The notes below the pieces were generated by a model. It searched no databases. It saw nothing but the letters and a program-made list of their open reading frames with translations, and had not been told where the DNA came from. The translations under genes were made by a program, and so were the position numbers. Of a stretch of DNA of 64,000 nucleotides, positions 9,354-18,465 are shown piece by piece (the first letter of the stretch is position 1; the number at the start of each line of letters is the position of its first letter). This DNA comes from Paenibacillus gallinarum (GTDB taxonomy: Bacteria; Bacillota; Bacilli; Paenibacillales; Paenibacillaceae). The stretch spans positions 186,001-250,000 of the forward strand of contig NZ_JACSQL010000004.1 in the NCBI RefSeq assembly GCF_014836635.1, in the 5' to 3' direction.

Positions 9354-11693
9354 CTATGGCTCCCAAACTACCGTGGTATAAGGAAGTGTGTCGTTACTGC
9401 TGGCCCAATAATACCCAGGAGACATAATCCGGCGAGGCTGGAACCCGATCTCTCCAGAAGGAGCACTTACCGTTTCGGAGGAGGATTGGAATATTCCATT
9501 TGCGGTAGTCTTGGCGGTAACATATTTTCCGGCCATTTGTGTGAATCGACCGCTAACCGTAGCACTAAGCGGTGCCCCGGTTTCAAGATCCACAACTCGT
9601 AAGGTTACGTTAGCTTTGCCATCCGTATATTCAAATGTCATTTCATCGATAATCATTGGTTTCAGCGTAGAAGAGGTCGTTGTCGCAGAGATGGCTTCGC
9701 TAGGGGAACTTTCATTTCCCTGCAAATCGACCGCTGTGATTTTGTAATAATAAGTGGTATCTGCAAGCAATCCTTTATCTTTGTAAGATAATCCTTTAGC
9801 TGTTCCTGCATAAGTAAGAGGTCCCGTTGTAAAATCAGGTTCTGTGCTTCGGTAGATTCGGTAGTCGTTCACTGCTGAATTGTCGTATGCCATCCCATAA
9901 CGCACATCAATCCGTTCGTGATCAAAAGTTATCGCTGAGAGGTTGCCGTTGACTGTGCTTGGAGGTTCCAGATCCGATGGAGGAGACCACTTGATTCCAC
10001 CAGGTCCCCACTTACTTGGGAAGTCGATGAACGAGGTGTAGTGGTGAATGGCGATTCCGCCAAACGCCGGGCTTTCTTGCATAGCCGCATACACTTTATT
10101 CAGTTCATCCTCCATAAAGGTTCTGCCTTCCTCATGGAAGCTGATCGTTTCGGGATCTCCGCCATCGGCAATATCTTTGGTTTCTACACCGATAATGACG
10201 GAGTTTGGCTTGCCTATGGATTCCGCGTATGCAATTTCCCCAAGTGCTTGTTGGATAATACCTGCACTTCCGTCTGCCTGATCACGGTAATTCATAATAG
10301 AGATATAATCAGCCGTATCCTGAATGTGTTCGGACAGCCATTTTGTTGATCCATTCCACGGAATCGCACTGGCATCAGCTGAACTGTCATACCATCTTGG
10401 AATGGCTGCGCCTACTGGGAAAGTAATACCCGCAGCGTGTTTCCGTTCCATTAGTGCAGCGAGCATATCAAGATACTGGATCTGGACAGACGGTTTTTCT
10501 GTCTTAAAATCAGGCAGGATATACGGCTCGGTATCGAGATTAATGCCATCAAACTTAGCGGAAGCTTCAGAAGCCATATTATAGTTCAGTACTTTTTCAA
10601 ATTCCCGAACCGCTTGAGTGCGATATCTCTCGTATGCTCCATAATAGGGTGGTGTTGTACCGCCAGCAATCAGCGCCTGTACCTTATACCCGTTATCATG
10701 AGCCCAAGTGACAAACTGCTGTACTTCTTCACGGTAGTCTTCTAGCATCGAAGCTCCATTATACCGGTCAACACCTAGATAGAGTGTAGTGATGGGACGG
10801 TCACTAAAGGTGGTTGTATCGGAAGTGAATTTGGCAAAAGTGTCCCAGGAATTTGGATTCAGTATCAGATGATAGGATGCCGTTTCCCAGATCCAGATCG
10901 CTCGATCTTGAATGGGAAGAGGCTCAGTTTCTCCATAGGTGCTGTTTGTTACCGTTCCGGGATCTCCAGAATTAGAGGAGGAGTTACCTTGACCGATGGA
11001 TTGTGGATTGGGCGCTAGATAAGTAGTGAGGCTGTATCCAGTGTTACCGTTTTGATCTGTTGCCTTTGCCTCCAGGCTATACTTTTGTTTTTTGTTTAAA
11101 TGAGCAACTTCCCAAGCATATTTATAAAAGCCTTCTGCTTCCTTGTAGACAGCAGGTTCCCAAGGACCTCCGTTAATTCGAAGTTCAACCTGAGTTATCG
11201 TATTTTTGCCTTCTGCAGAAATATGAATGGGAATCGCACCTTTGTCACGAGGTAAGGGAGCATCCGTCTCAGCCGGACTTACAATCCGTACTTCAGGTAC
11301 ACTCGCGGCTGGATTATCTACGTTGAGATGAATAAAAGGGGACCAAATCCCGTATCTCGTTCCGATATCTTTGGATTTGAGCGCAATTTCAATAGAACCG
11401 TCTAATGAGGACGTATCTAATGAATAAGACCATGTTCCCTTGTTATCAGCATCAGGATCATCCATGTGAACGTCATTTACCAATTGACCATTGACCACAA
11501 TTTCGACGTCGAATACATCTGTGTACGTACCATGAAGTTCCTCGACTCCTGGGGAAACGTTCTGTTCATCTTGATGAGAATCAAAGGTCACACGGGCGGC
11601 AGCTTTTACGGGAAGAGAGGGGAGGAGCATCGTAAATAGGAAGAACACCAAACAAAGTAACCCACATTTTCGCGAAAATGAAGTCATGTTCAT
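9354..11693 (-). CDS. Large secreted protein with TIM-barrel-like core and fibronectin type III domain
   Basis: This 779-residue protein has a signal peptide (CLVFFLFTMLLPSLPVKA). N-terminal beta-rich regions (about 35-235) resemble Ig-like or bacterial surface modules. A central domain (about 260-570) has the alternation of an (alpha/beta)8 barrel, including AIWIWE, TTLYLGVDRY, FDGINLDTEPY, FPVGAAIPRWY, YISIMNYRD and SVIIGVETKD. A fibronectin type III domain (about 580-670) and a C-terminal beta domain follow. Acidic residues at barrel-strand ends make a glycoside hydrolase role plausible, but no GH family was recognised. The start has AAGGATG upstream. It sits between terminators as a single gene. 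Confidence 0.75.
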   Translation of the reverse strand: MNMTSFSRKCGLLCLVFFLFTMLLPSLPVKAAARVTFDSHQDEQNVSPGVEELHGTYTDVFDVEIVVNGQLVNDVHMDDPDADNKGTWSYSLDTSSLDGSIEIALKSKDIGTRYGIWSPFIHLNVDNPAASVPEVRIVSPAETDAPLPRDKGAIPIHISAEGKNTITQVELRINGGPWEPAVYKEAEGFYKYAWEVAHLNKKQKYSLEAKATDQNGNTGYSLTTYLAPNPQSIGQGNSSSNSGDPGTVTNSTYGETEPLPIQDRAIWIWETASYHLILNPNSWDTFAKFTSDTTTFSDRPITTLYLGVDRYNGASMLEDYREEVQQFVTWAHDNGYKVQALIAGGTTPPYYGAYERYRTQAVREFEKVLNYNMASEASAKFDGINLDTEPYILPDFKTEKPSVQIQYLDMLAALMERKHAAGITFPVGAAIPRWYDSSADASAIPWNGSTKWLSEHIQDTADYISIMNYRDQADGSAGIIQQALGEIAYAESIGKPNSVIIGVETKDIADGGDPETISFHEEGRTFMEDELNKVYAAMQESPAFGGIAIHHYTSFIDFPSKWGPGGIKWSPPSDLEPPSTVNGNLSAITFDHERIDVRYGMAYDNSAVNDYRIYRSTEPDFTTGPLTYAGTAKGLSYKDKGLLADTTYYYKITAVDLQGNESSPSEAISATTTSSTLKPMIIDEMTFEYTDGKANVTLRVVDLETGAPLSATVSGRFTQMAGKYVTAKTTANGIFQSSSETVSAPSGEIGFQPRRIMSPGYYWASSNDTLPYTTVVWEP

Positions 11694-11871
11694 CTCACAT
11701 CCTTGTCAGTATGATGTAAATCTTATTGACGACATCTACTGGATAAAACACGAATACGACGAAGATGCGAATCCAAGTGTCAACTTAAAGCGGTTACTTT
11801 TAATTATTACAAGAAAATAGGGATTAGAACCGACTGGGAGATTCATGGCAGGTTATTTTTGCGGAAACATG

Positions 11872-11904
11872 AAAAGACCCGATTCATAATCATGAACCGG
11901 ACCT
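11872..11904 (-). terminator. Terminator of the 118-residue hypothetical gene (minus strand)
   Basis: GGTCCGGTTCAT and ATGAATCGGGTC pair with G-U wobbles around a 4-nt loop, then TTTT on the minus strand, shortly after the stop at 11928. Confidence 0.65.
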
Positions 11905-11927
11905 CTTTATTCTTCTCATTTATTTCC

Positions 11928-12284
11928 CTACTTATTAAGGGGGGAATCTTCATAACCCGTATCCTTGTAATCCGTGTGATCTAGCTTATTCAGCACCTTT
12001 TGCTGACGAATCATTGCCTTCGTTTGCTCCGTTCCCGTGTCATAAATAAGCTGATACAGTTCTTGAATGCGGGCGGTAAATTGCTCATTTGCATCATCAT
12101 GATCTGCTGATTTGTATGGAACCGGTGTTCGCTGGAATGTATATTCGTCCTCTTTGCTAATCGATGACATCAAATCCTGCATCTGAGCAAGTTCATCTTG
12201 AGACAGTTTTACCTCATAGTCGCCAGATTCAATCGGTTCTTGATGAATGAGCTGCTGTGTAACGGAAACATAATAAGTGTCCAT
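11928..12284 (-). CDS. Hypothetical protein
   Basis: This 118-residue protein is soluble, acidic and predicted mostly helical (SQDELAQMQDLMSSISKEDE, ANEQFTARIQELYQLIYDTG). It has no signal peptide, metal motif or recognised family. GGAGGGGAAAAGAGCA precedes the ATG. Its own terminator follows, and 100 nt separate it from the upstream helicase gene, so it is probably monocistronic. Confidence 0.65.
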   Translation of the reverse strand: MDTYYVSVTQQLIHQEPIESGDYEVKLSQDELAQMQDLMSSISKEDEYTFQRTPVPYKSADHDDANEQFTARIQELYQLIYDTGTEQTKAMIRQQKVLNKLDHTDYKDTGYEDSPLNK

Positions 12285-12384
12285 TGCTCTTTTCCCCTCC
12301 CTATCTCATAGATATCCAGATAAAAGATGATTTACCTGTTTTATACACTAATAGAACAGGGGATGAATCATTTGCATAGATAGA

Positions 12385-14739
12385 TTACTTAAGATGTCTC
12401 GGTAAAGCAGGCACTTCCCGCATTGCTTTTTTCATTTTTGATTTGCAGAGCGGGCAAGGGGGTGCTTCCTCCTTCGGTTTGCCGGAATGCTGACGAATCC
12501 AGGCAGGACAGGTATCTGATGTACATGACCATACCGGAACGGTTTCCATTCGCTGCGAGCTTCCTTTTATACGAGAGGAAGAAGAGTTTTGTACCTTGCT
12601 TTTCGAGTGGAAGCGGTCTGTATCCGTATTTAAACGTTCTTTGGCACTCTGTTTCTTGTGGCCAGTATCTTTAACACCGAAGGCTTCCAGCAGAAATCTG
12701 GAGACAGGAGCAGGTTTACCGTGCTGGCTAGCAGGAGAGGTAATAAACAATCGCTGCTTCGCACGCGTGACAGCAACATAAGCAAGTCTGCGTTCCTCTT
12801 CAAGCAAAGCTTCGTCCACTTCTTTGGCAGCTGCGCCCGTCAGTGCTGCTTTTCGGTCTTCGGGCACTTCTTTGGTCAGAGCGGAACTATGCGGCAGAAT
12901 CCCTTCACTTGCACCAATCCAGTATACACAAGGGAATTCAAGACCTTTGGCCCGGTGAATCGTCATCAGCTGTACCGCATCCTCATTGGCTGCTTGAAGA
13001 GCTTCCATTTCTTTATGTCTTCTGGACAGTTCGTCTGCAAAAGTAACAAAACTCTCCACCGTCTCAAACCGTTTTACTGATGCCTCGAGCTCATCGAGTG
13101 TTTCCATGATCGTTTCTTTATAGTGCGTGTAGATGCTTGGATCGCCGCTCTCAAGATACGAATCGTAGAACTGCCTGCGCATTTCCTGAATCGCCGCAAG
13201 CGGCGTCATTGTTTGTAGCTGCTTAATCAGTTTAATCCGTTCCTTGACCTGTTCTTGTTGAAAAGGTTTCAGACGATCCCATCTCGAAAAATGAATGAGC
13301 GGATATTTTTTAGGTTGTTGTTTCTCTTGCCCTGCCAAGTATTCGAGACCTGCTTCGCGCGAGATATATAAAGGTCCAAGTGTACTTGGGATGGCATCGA
13401 AATTACGCGGGTGAAGAGATAATCTTAGGTGGTCCATCAGCGGCTTCACTAAAGTCTGATCATAGAAGACAGGCGTAGCCCCGTATTGTACAAAAGGAAT
13501 TTCTTTTAGAACAAGTTGTTCAAAAATAGCACGGCTGCTGCTTGCTGTCCGGTGCAAGATCGCAATATCTTGGTACGAAAGTTGTCCTTCTTCTATAATC
13601 TCCTGAATATGGCTGACGACCATCGCTGCCTCTTCTTCCACTCCTGAAGGAGTAGCAAACAACGGTTGATACCCAGGCTTTCCAGCGGAGACCAGCTTTT
13701 TATACCGGCGTTTCTTGTTATACCGCACAATTTCTGTGCCAAGACCAAGAATGCGAGCGTCGGAACGGTAATTAATATCCAGCGTAACGATAGATGCCCG
13801 AGGATAGATTTTATCAAAATCAAGGATCGCTTCTTGTCTTGCTCCATTAAAGGTGTATATCGTCTGGTCGTCATCACCGACTACCATCAGGTTCCGGTGG
13901 GAAGCTGCGAGTTTACGTACAATCTCGTACTGAAGACTGTTGGTATCTTGAAATTCATCCACCATAATATATTGGAATCGTTTCTGAAGCGGACGCAGAA
14001 TGGCAGGATCATTTAACAGTTCCGCAGCCCGCAGCAAAATATCATCAAAGTCCATCTTGTGACGTTCTTTCTTCCATGCTTCATATCCGGTAAGAATCTG
14101 TTTAACGTCTCTTTCTTCCTGTGACGTCTCAGGAAGATCTTCGGTCCGTTTTCCTTCCATCTTCCAGGAAGAAAGGGAAGAGAGCAGGCTTTCCGGCTGA
14201 AATGCATCGCTTAATCCATGTTTACGCTGAATCATTTTAATGACGGTATGCTGTGCTCTCGTGTCACCAAAAATATCTTCGGTTACCCCGTAGTGACGCA
14301 GCAACATCAAGGCGAAGGAGTGGAAGGTCCTCGCTTGTACTGCTCGCGCAGCAGCAACGCGAATGCCAGGAAGCGTCGAGATACGAGATTTCATCTCTGC
14401 AGCGGCTTTACTAGTAAAAGTGACGAGCAGAATACTGCCGGCAGGTACATTTCCAACTTGAATGAGGTATCCGGCTCTTGCAGCAAGCACGGTCGTTTTA
14501 CCGCAACCAGCTCCTGCCAGAGTTAAAATAGGACCGTCGCCATGCCTTACGGCTTTAATCTGTGGACCGTTCAGCAGAATACCGGCTTCCTCCAAAGATC
14601 GGAAGTATTCGGCATCCGGGTCCGTATCACGAACGAGTTCAAGGCTTGTTTGTTTGGGCGCTTCTTTCGCCTTGGGAAGCCGGGCACTCGATGGGACCCC
14701 TAGAGGGCGAGGGTAAAATATAGGATTTGTGCTATACAT
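12385..14739 (-). CDS. UvrD/Rep-family (PcrA-like) ATP-dependent DNA helicase with C-terminal zinc ribbon
   Basis: This 784-residue superfamily 1A helicase has LAGAGCGKTTVLAARAGYL (Walker A), TFTSKAAAEMK (Ia), MVDEFQDTNSLQYEIV (DExx box), VVGDDDQTIYTFNGA (motif III), TLDINYRSDARIL (IV), MTIHRAKGLEFPCVYWIG (V) and LAYVAVTRAKQRLFIT (VI). A C-terminal tail with Cys pairs ending in CPLCKSKM probably binds zinc. Family members unwind DNA 3'-5' in repair or replication restart; it resembles YjcD-type helicases more than canonical PcrA. The ATG at 14739 is preferred because GAGGTG lies 10 nt upstream; the ATG at 14757 has no ribosome binding site. Confidence 0.9.
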   Translation of the reverse strand: MYSTNPIFYPRPLGVPSSARLPKAKEAPKQTSLELVRDTDPDAEYFRSLEEAGILLNGPQIKAVRHGDGPILTLAGAGCGKTTVLAARAGYLIQVGNVPAGSILLVTFTSKAAAEMKSRISTLPGIRVAAARAVQARTFHSFALMLLRHYGVTEDIFGDTRAQHTVIKMIQRKHGLSDAFQPESLLSSLSSWKMEGKRTEDLPETSQEERDVKQILTGYEAWKKERHKMDFDDILLRAAELLNDPAILRPLQKRFQYIMVDEFQDTNSLQYEIVRKLAASHRNLMVVGDDDQTIYTFNGARQEAILDFDKIYPRASIVTLDINYRSDARILGLGTEIVRYNKKRRYKKLVSAGKPGYQPLFATPSGVEEEAAMVVSHIQEIIEEGQLSYQDIAILHRTASSSRAIFEQLVLKEIPFVQYGATPVFYDQTLVKPLMDHLRLSLHPRNFDAIPSTLGPLYISREAGLEYLAGQEKQQPKKYPLIHFSRWDRLKPFQQEQVKERIKLIKQLQTMTPLAAIQEMRRQFYDSYLESGDPSIYTHYKETIMETLDELEASVKRFETVESFVTFADELSRRHKEMEALQAANEDAVQLMTIHRAKGLEFPCVYWIGASEGILPHSSALTKEVPEDRKAALTGAAAKEVDEALLEEERRLAYVAVTRAKQRLFITSPASQHGKPAPVSRFLLEAFGVKDTGHKKQSAKERLNTDTDRFHSKSKVQNSSSSRIKGSSQRMETVPVWSCTSDTCPAWIRQHSGKPKEEAPPCPLCKSKMKKAMREVPALPRHLK

Positions 14740-14784
14740 AAATGGTGTACACCTCATCTAAAATCAAAGTAAAACATTGCCCTT

Positions 14785-14814
14785 TTCACAAGAGGGTTGT
14801 AAATTTGGTATGAT
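14785..14814 (+). promoter_or_regulatory. Candidate sigma-A promoter with extended -10
   Basis: TTCACA, an 18-nt spacer and TGgTATGAT (extended -10) point toward the small Cys-rich frame and the zinc-ribbon gene at 15060. This is a pattern match only. Confidence 0.4.
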
Positions 14815-14946
14815 AGAGTCATAAAAACATCTGATGATTGATAAACTTTAGGATAGATTACATATAAGATGAATCATAGTCTGCATGTAACAAACTGTTC
14901 TCTATTATACCGAAACTATCAATTCAAGCGAAGTATACGGTATAAT

Positions 14947-15063
14947 TTGACGATAAAGTTTAGCATAGGGTGTTATTGCTGTAATAAGGTACTGAAAGCT
15001 TTAAGCTGCGATGTCTGCAAAGTGCAGCTTGTTACATGGAATGAGGAGGAATTAATCGCATGA
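14947..15063 (+). CDS. Possible small Cys-rich (zinc-finger-like) protein coupled to the next gene
   Basis: In this frame the DNA reads IGCYCCNKVLKALSCDVCKV followed by QLVTWNEEELIA and a TGA that overlaps the ATG of the next gene as ATGA, the classic layout of translational coupling. The CYCC...CDVC spacing resembles a small zinc knuckle. The start is unclear: TTG at 14947 gives 38 residues but has a poor ribosome binding site, and an ATG at 14869 gives 64 residues of which the first 30 look non-coding. The downstream gene's own AGGAGG lies inside this frame. Whether it is translated is undecided from sequence. Confidence 0.35.
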   Translation: MTIKFSIGCYCCNKVLKALSCDVCKVQLVTWNEEELIA

Positions 15064-15818
15064 ACTTTTTACAACGAATTAAAGACGGGGCAGGCCGTGC
15101 GACTGAAAAGGCGCAGCATGCTGTAGAGATTAACAAAATCAATTCGCAAATTGCGAACATCAAGCACGACATGTCCGTGAACTATACAGAAATGGGCCGC
15201 ATCTTCTACGAAGGGTATCGTGCACAAGATATGTCTTTAGCAGAAGAAAGAATGATGGAACTTTCGGCAGATTGCGACACGCTTCAGGATGAGATTGATG
15301 AACTGCGCGAGAAGATTGCTCTGCTGAGAAACGAGCGGGTTTGCGTCTGTGGTCATGTGTCTGACCTGGATGCTAATTTCTGTCCAAAATGCGGCCGTGC
15401 TTTAACAGGAAACGAGAAGTCGGCTCCGATAGCGCATGCACAAGCAAAACCGGAAGCAGCAGCAACCGTTGCTGAAGAAGAAATACAGGAAGAAGAGGAA
15501 GAAGAGCTTTTCCCGGATTTGCTCTTGTCCGAGGAGGAAGAGATTCCTAGTGAAAATTACGATCTAGGAGACTTCCTGCCAGAAGAGAAAGAAGAGTTTG
15601 ACGCAGAGTGGGAACGCAGACGCTTGGAAGAGATGCAACGCGAAAGCGAGAGGCAACATGAGCTGGATGAGCGTATAAGGTACTGGAAAGAAAACAATCA
15701 GCACCAAGAAACGGTAGAAACTGAACTTCCGCGAGAAACTGTAAAGTGTCAGATTTGTGCAGCTGAGCTGCCAAAAGGCTCTAAATGGTGTCCACATTGC
15801 GGAACAGAACAGATTTAA
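15060..15818 (+). CDS. Coiled-coil protein with two zinc ribbons
   Basis: This 252-residue protein has a helical N-terminus (about 1-95, probable coiled coil). A first zinc ribbon follows, CVCGHVSDLDANFCPKCGRAL (about 97-117), then a long Glu-rich linker with charged helices, and a C-terminal ribbon (CQIC...CPHC). AGGAGG lies 9 nt before the ATG. The zinc-ribbon_2 type suggests protein interaction or a structural role; no enzymatic motif is present. A TrmB-type regulator follows 64 nt downstream on the same strand and may be co-transcribed. Confidence 0.8.
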   Translation: MNFLQRIKDGAGRATEKAQHAVEINKINSQIANIKHDMSVNYTEMGRIFYEGYRAQDMSLAEERMMELSADCDTLQDEIDELREKIALLRNERVCVCGHVSDLDANFCPKCGRALTGNEKSAPIAHAQAKPEAAATVAEEEIQEEEEEELFPDLLLSEEEEIPSENYDLGDFLPEEKEEFDAEWERRRLEEMQRESERQHELDERIRYWKENNQHQETVETELPRETVKCQICAAELPKGSKWCPHCGTEQI

Positions 15819-15882
15819 TCTGCGGGTGACCTGATAAACATAAGCATCAACGTTCCTGAACAGCATGGGAGGACAAAGGAAT

Positions 15883-16668
15883 ATGGACCAGTTGCTGCAG
15901 CATCTAAGAAGTCTTGGATTTACAGAGATGGAATCAAAAATCATGGTGCACTTGTCAAAGGAAGGGGCTTCTTCCGGATACGAAGTGTCCAAACGACTTG
16001 GGGCATCTCGCTCTAATGTATACGCAGTGTTGCAGCGGCTGCATGCGCGCGGAATTCTCTGTTGCAGTGACAGTGAACCTGCGAAGTATACCATGCTGCC
16101 GGCAGATGAGTTCACACTTATCATTTCTAATCATGTACAAGAATCGCTTGGGTATGTTGAGCAGGCAATGCCAAAACAGAAGACGAGCTCCCCTGAGTTT
16201 GCAACGCTGCAAGGAGATCGCCCAATCATGGAGATACTTGCCAAGGAAATAGCCACGGCCGAATATGAAATTATCATTGATCTTTGTTCGGAGGAAGCTT
16301 CCTTATTTCATGATGTGCTGAAGGATGCAGAAGAGCGAGGGGTTAGGCTGCTATGGTCTTGTGATGCAGGGAATGGAGAAAACAATCCCTTCTTTGGATG
16401 GCATCCATTTACAGATCAAGAGACTCCGTCTCTATTCAAAGGTCGAACCTTTTCATTTATTATCGACCGGAAGTGGAGCCTGCTTGGCAGCCGCGGGAAT
16501 GAAACGGATACGATAGGGCTTGTAACGGAACATCCCGTAATGATTCGGCTTCTTCTCGGATATTTTGCCCAGGAACTCATTATGTATGAATTGGAACAAG
16601 ATTTAGGTCCGGAGATTCAAAGTAGATATGGTCCTCATTATGAACAGATTTGGAATAAGTATAGATAA
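15883..16668 (+). CDS. TrmB-family transcriptional regulator
   Basis: This 261-residue protein has an N-terminal winged helix (LRSLGFTEMESKIMVHLSKEG, SGYEVSKRLGASRSNVYAVLQRLHARGIL) of the TrmB type. A C-terminal half (EILAKEIATAEYEIIIDLCS through SFIIDRKWSLLGSRG) matches the phospholipase-D-like effector region of this family. TrmB proteins usually sense sugars or other small ligands. An in-frame ATG at 15865 exists, but GGGAGGA lies between it and the ATG at 15883, which is therefore the likely start. The target genes are not evident. Confidence 0.85.
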   Translation: MDQLLQHLRSLGFTEMESKIMVHLSKEGASSGYEVSKRLGASRSNVYAVLQRLHARGILCCSDSEPAKYTMLPADEFTLIISNHVQESLGYVEQAMPKQKTSSPEFATLQGDRPIMEILAKEIATAEYEIIIDLCSEEASLFHDVLKDAEERGVRLLWSCDAGNGENNPFFGWHPFTDQETPSLFKGRTFSFIIDRKWSLLGSRGNETDTIGLVTEHPVMIRLLLGYFAQELIMYELEQDLGPEIQSRYGPHYEQIWNKYR

Positions 16669-16674
16669 CGTCTA

Positions 16675-16719
16675 AAAAACCCTTCTTTTCTATCCGAATA
16701 AGGATAAAGAAGGGTTTTG
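16675..16719. terminator. Bidirectional terminator between convergent genes
   Basis: AACCCTTCTTT..TATCC pairs with GGATAAAGAAGGGTT; T tracts occur on both strands. It serves the TrmB gene (+) and the NUDIX gene (-). Confidence 0.75.
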
Positions 16720-16742
16720 CCTGTTCTGTGCAGTTGACTAAG

Positions 16743-17384
16743 TTACCTTTTCATTTCCTTTAGTTTCTCAAATATGGTGAGATAGTAACTAGGCTGCCTT
16801 GTCACAAACTGTTCTGCTTTAATGGTTTCCATGAAGAGTGCTTCTGGATTACCTTCGTTCTGACTATGAATTCCAATTGCTTGCACTTCGGATACTTTGT
16901 TCTGGAACAACTCCATCAGATCGGATAGAAGAGCTTCGTAAAGACCTTGTACTTCACTTTGCTGCAGATGATATTGATATAGCGGCTGAGCATGATGATA
17001 ACCAAATACGGTGCTGATTTCTAGATCCTTGAAGGGAATCCCGTTTACTTCGCCATATAACTCCTCCTTTACCTCAAGCAGAGGGGTAAGCTGAGAGTAG
17101 GGAACGGCAAGTCCCAGTTCTTCTTCTAGTTCTCTTGCGGCATCTTGTACCGTTTCGCCTGCAGAGAGGTGTCCTGCTGCGGTAATATCATAGCAGGAAG
17201 GAAAAGTATCCTTACCGCTTACCCGTTTTTGAAAAAGAAGTTTACGCCCTTCTTCTGTATCTCGTATGAGCCAGCAGTGAAACGATTTATGCCAGTATCC
17301 TTTTGCGTGTACTTCAGAACGGGGGGCGGTGCCGATCCACTTTCCATCTTCATTGTAGATATCAAATTGCTCTTCTATTATCAT
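16743..17384 (-). CDS. NUDIX hydrolase
   Basis: This 213-residue protein starts at the ATG with GGGAGGT 9-10 nt upstream; a longer frame to 17483 has no ribosome binding site. The NUDIX box reads GHLSAGETVQDAARELEEELG. The catalytic REXXEEXG core is intact, but the segment between the first Glu and the REL is one residue shorter than the usual pattern, as in some isopentenyl-diphosphate-isomerase-like NUDIX members. The N-terminus (EEQFDIYNEDGKWIG, VHAKGYWHKSFHCWLI) also fits that subgroup. The family hydrolyses nucleoside diphosphate-linked or diphosphate compounds; the substrate is unknown. Confidence 0.88.
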   Translation of the reverse strand: MIIEEQFDIYNEDGKWIGTAPRSEVHAKGYWHKSFHCWLIRDTEEGRKLLFQKRVSGKDTFPSCYDITAAGHLSAGETVQDAARELEEELGLAVPYSQLTPLLEVKEELYGEVNGIPFKDLEISTVFGYHHAQPLYQYHLQQSEVQGLYEALLSDLMELFQNKVSEVQAIGIHSQNEGNPEALFMETIKAEQFVTRQPSYYLTIFEKLKEMKR

Positions 17385-17515
17385 GAGTTTTGTACCTCCC
17401 GTGTAATAATAACGTCTTACTACAGATTTACTCAGTTTTCTGTTAGCATGATTACATACAGTTTGGGGAAATGTAGTTATCATATAGGTTTAAACGAATA
17501 AGGGGGAGATAAAGA

Positions 17516-17821
17516 ATGGAATGCATCGTTCGTTTTCAGGTCATCTACAAAAATGAAGAGACCAAGCACTTAAGAGGTCTTATTATGCTCGGAGATAAAC
17601 AGGAAGCATCTACAGAACAATTGATCCCAATGTTTAAAAAAATAGGATTTGATGTCATGGTTGAAAACAAAGATGATCTTACTTTTAAACCGGTTCGTCC
17701 GGATGAACCGTATACTCGAATTCGTGTCACAGAACTCGATACCGGGGAAGAAGTCTACCGGGAAGATGCAAATCTAAGACAGATCCTCGAAAATCTCATT
17801 CCCAGATCTCCCGGACTTTAA
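17516..17821 (+). CDS. Hypothetical protein
   Basis: This 101-residue protein is preceded by AAGGGGGAG, 7 nt before the ATG. It is a soluble alpha/beta sequence without Cys or membrane segments; no family was recognised. Its TAA overlaps the stop codon of the convergent mscL gene by 4 nt (TTAA at 17818-17821), so neither gene has an intergenic terminator of its own. Confidence 0.65.
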   Translation: MECIVRFQVIYKNEETKHLRGLIMLGDKQEASTEQLIPMFKKIGFDVMVENKDDLTFKPVRPDEPYTRIRVTELDTGEEVYREDANLRQILENLIPRSPGL

Positions 17822-18315
17822 GCTTTTGCCTTTTCTGTCCCAAGGATTGGTTCAACCAAGGATGTACAGTGTGAACAGCGTGTCGCTTCAAGCGGTATAT
17901 CAGATATACAATAAGGGCATGCCCGCGTCGTTTTCTTCGGCTCGGGTTTTTCTTCTTTACGTTTAAATCGGTTAATCGCCTTGATAAACATAAAGATGCA
18001 GAAAGCCACAATCATAAAATCGAGAACAACATTAATGAACTGACCGTACCGGAGCACAGGGATTTCTTCTGCTTCTGCCATTGCAAGCGTTGTATATGTA
18101 CTTCCTTCAAGGGTGAAAATTCCTTTTTCCAGCGGCAAAAACAGCTGCTCAAAACTGCGATTTCCTAGGATCAGCCCGATCGGCGGCATGAGTATATCAT
18201 TAACGAAAGACGTTATAATTTTTCCGAATGCCCCACCAATAATGACACCGACTGCCAAATCAATGACATTCCCTCGTACGGCAAATTCTTTAAATTCACT
18301 TATGATTCCTTTCAA
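17818..18315 (-). CDS. mscL: Large-conductance mechanosensitive channel with C-terminal zinc ribbon
   Basis: This 165-residue protein begins with the amphipathic S1 helix and first membrane helix of MscL ([40 protein letters not shown]). A periplasmic-side loop and the second membrane helix ([28 protein letters not shown]) follow. MscL opens under membrane tension and releases solutes in osmotic downshock. The usual helical C-terminal bundle is followed here by an added zinc-ribbon-like segment with Cys133, Cys136, Cys147 and Cys150 (ACPYC...CSHC). The gene is convergent with, and overlaps by 4 nt, the 101-residue hypothetical gene. Confidence 0.93.
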   Translation of the reverse strand: MKGIISEFKEFAVRGNVIDLAVGVIIGGAFGKIITSFVNDILMPPIGLILGNRSFEQLFLPLEKGIFTLEGSTYTTLAMAEAEEIPVLRYGQFINVVLDFMIVAFCIFMFIKAINRFKRKEEKPEPKKTTRACPYCISDIPLEATRCSHCTSLVEPILGTEKAKA

Positions 18316-18465
18316 GCAGATACACTCCTAACATCGAATTATCGCTACCTTCATCTATTTAATCATCTGATGGACTCTCTTGGAAAGCGATATGCGAAAA
18401 AAATTCGGAAAATAACACTTTCTTTTGCAGTATCAATTCGGTATACTTCTACCATCGACCTAACA

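Noticed and set aside
15564..16124. 186-codon open frame on the minus strand
   Set aside because: Runs antisense across the junction of the zinc-ribbon and TrmB genes; both of those have clear domains and ribosome binding sites.
17385..17483. 33-residue N-terminal extension of the NUDIX protein
   Set aside because: No ribosome binding site at 17483, whereas GGGAGGT stands before the ATG at 17384.
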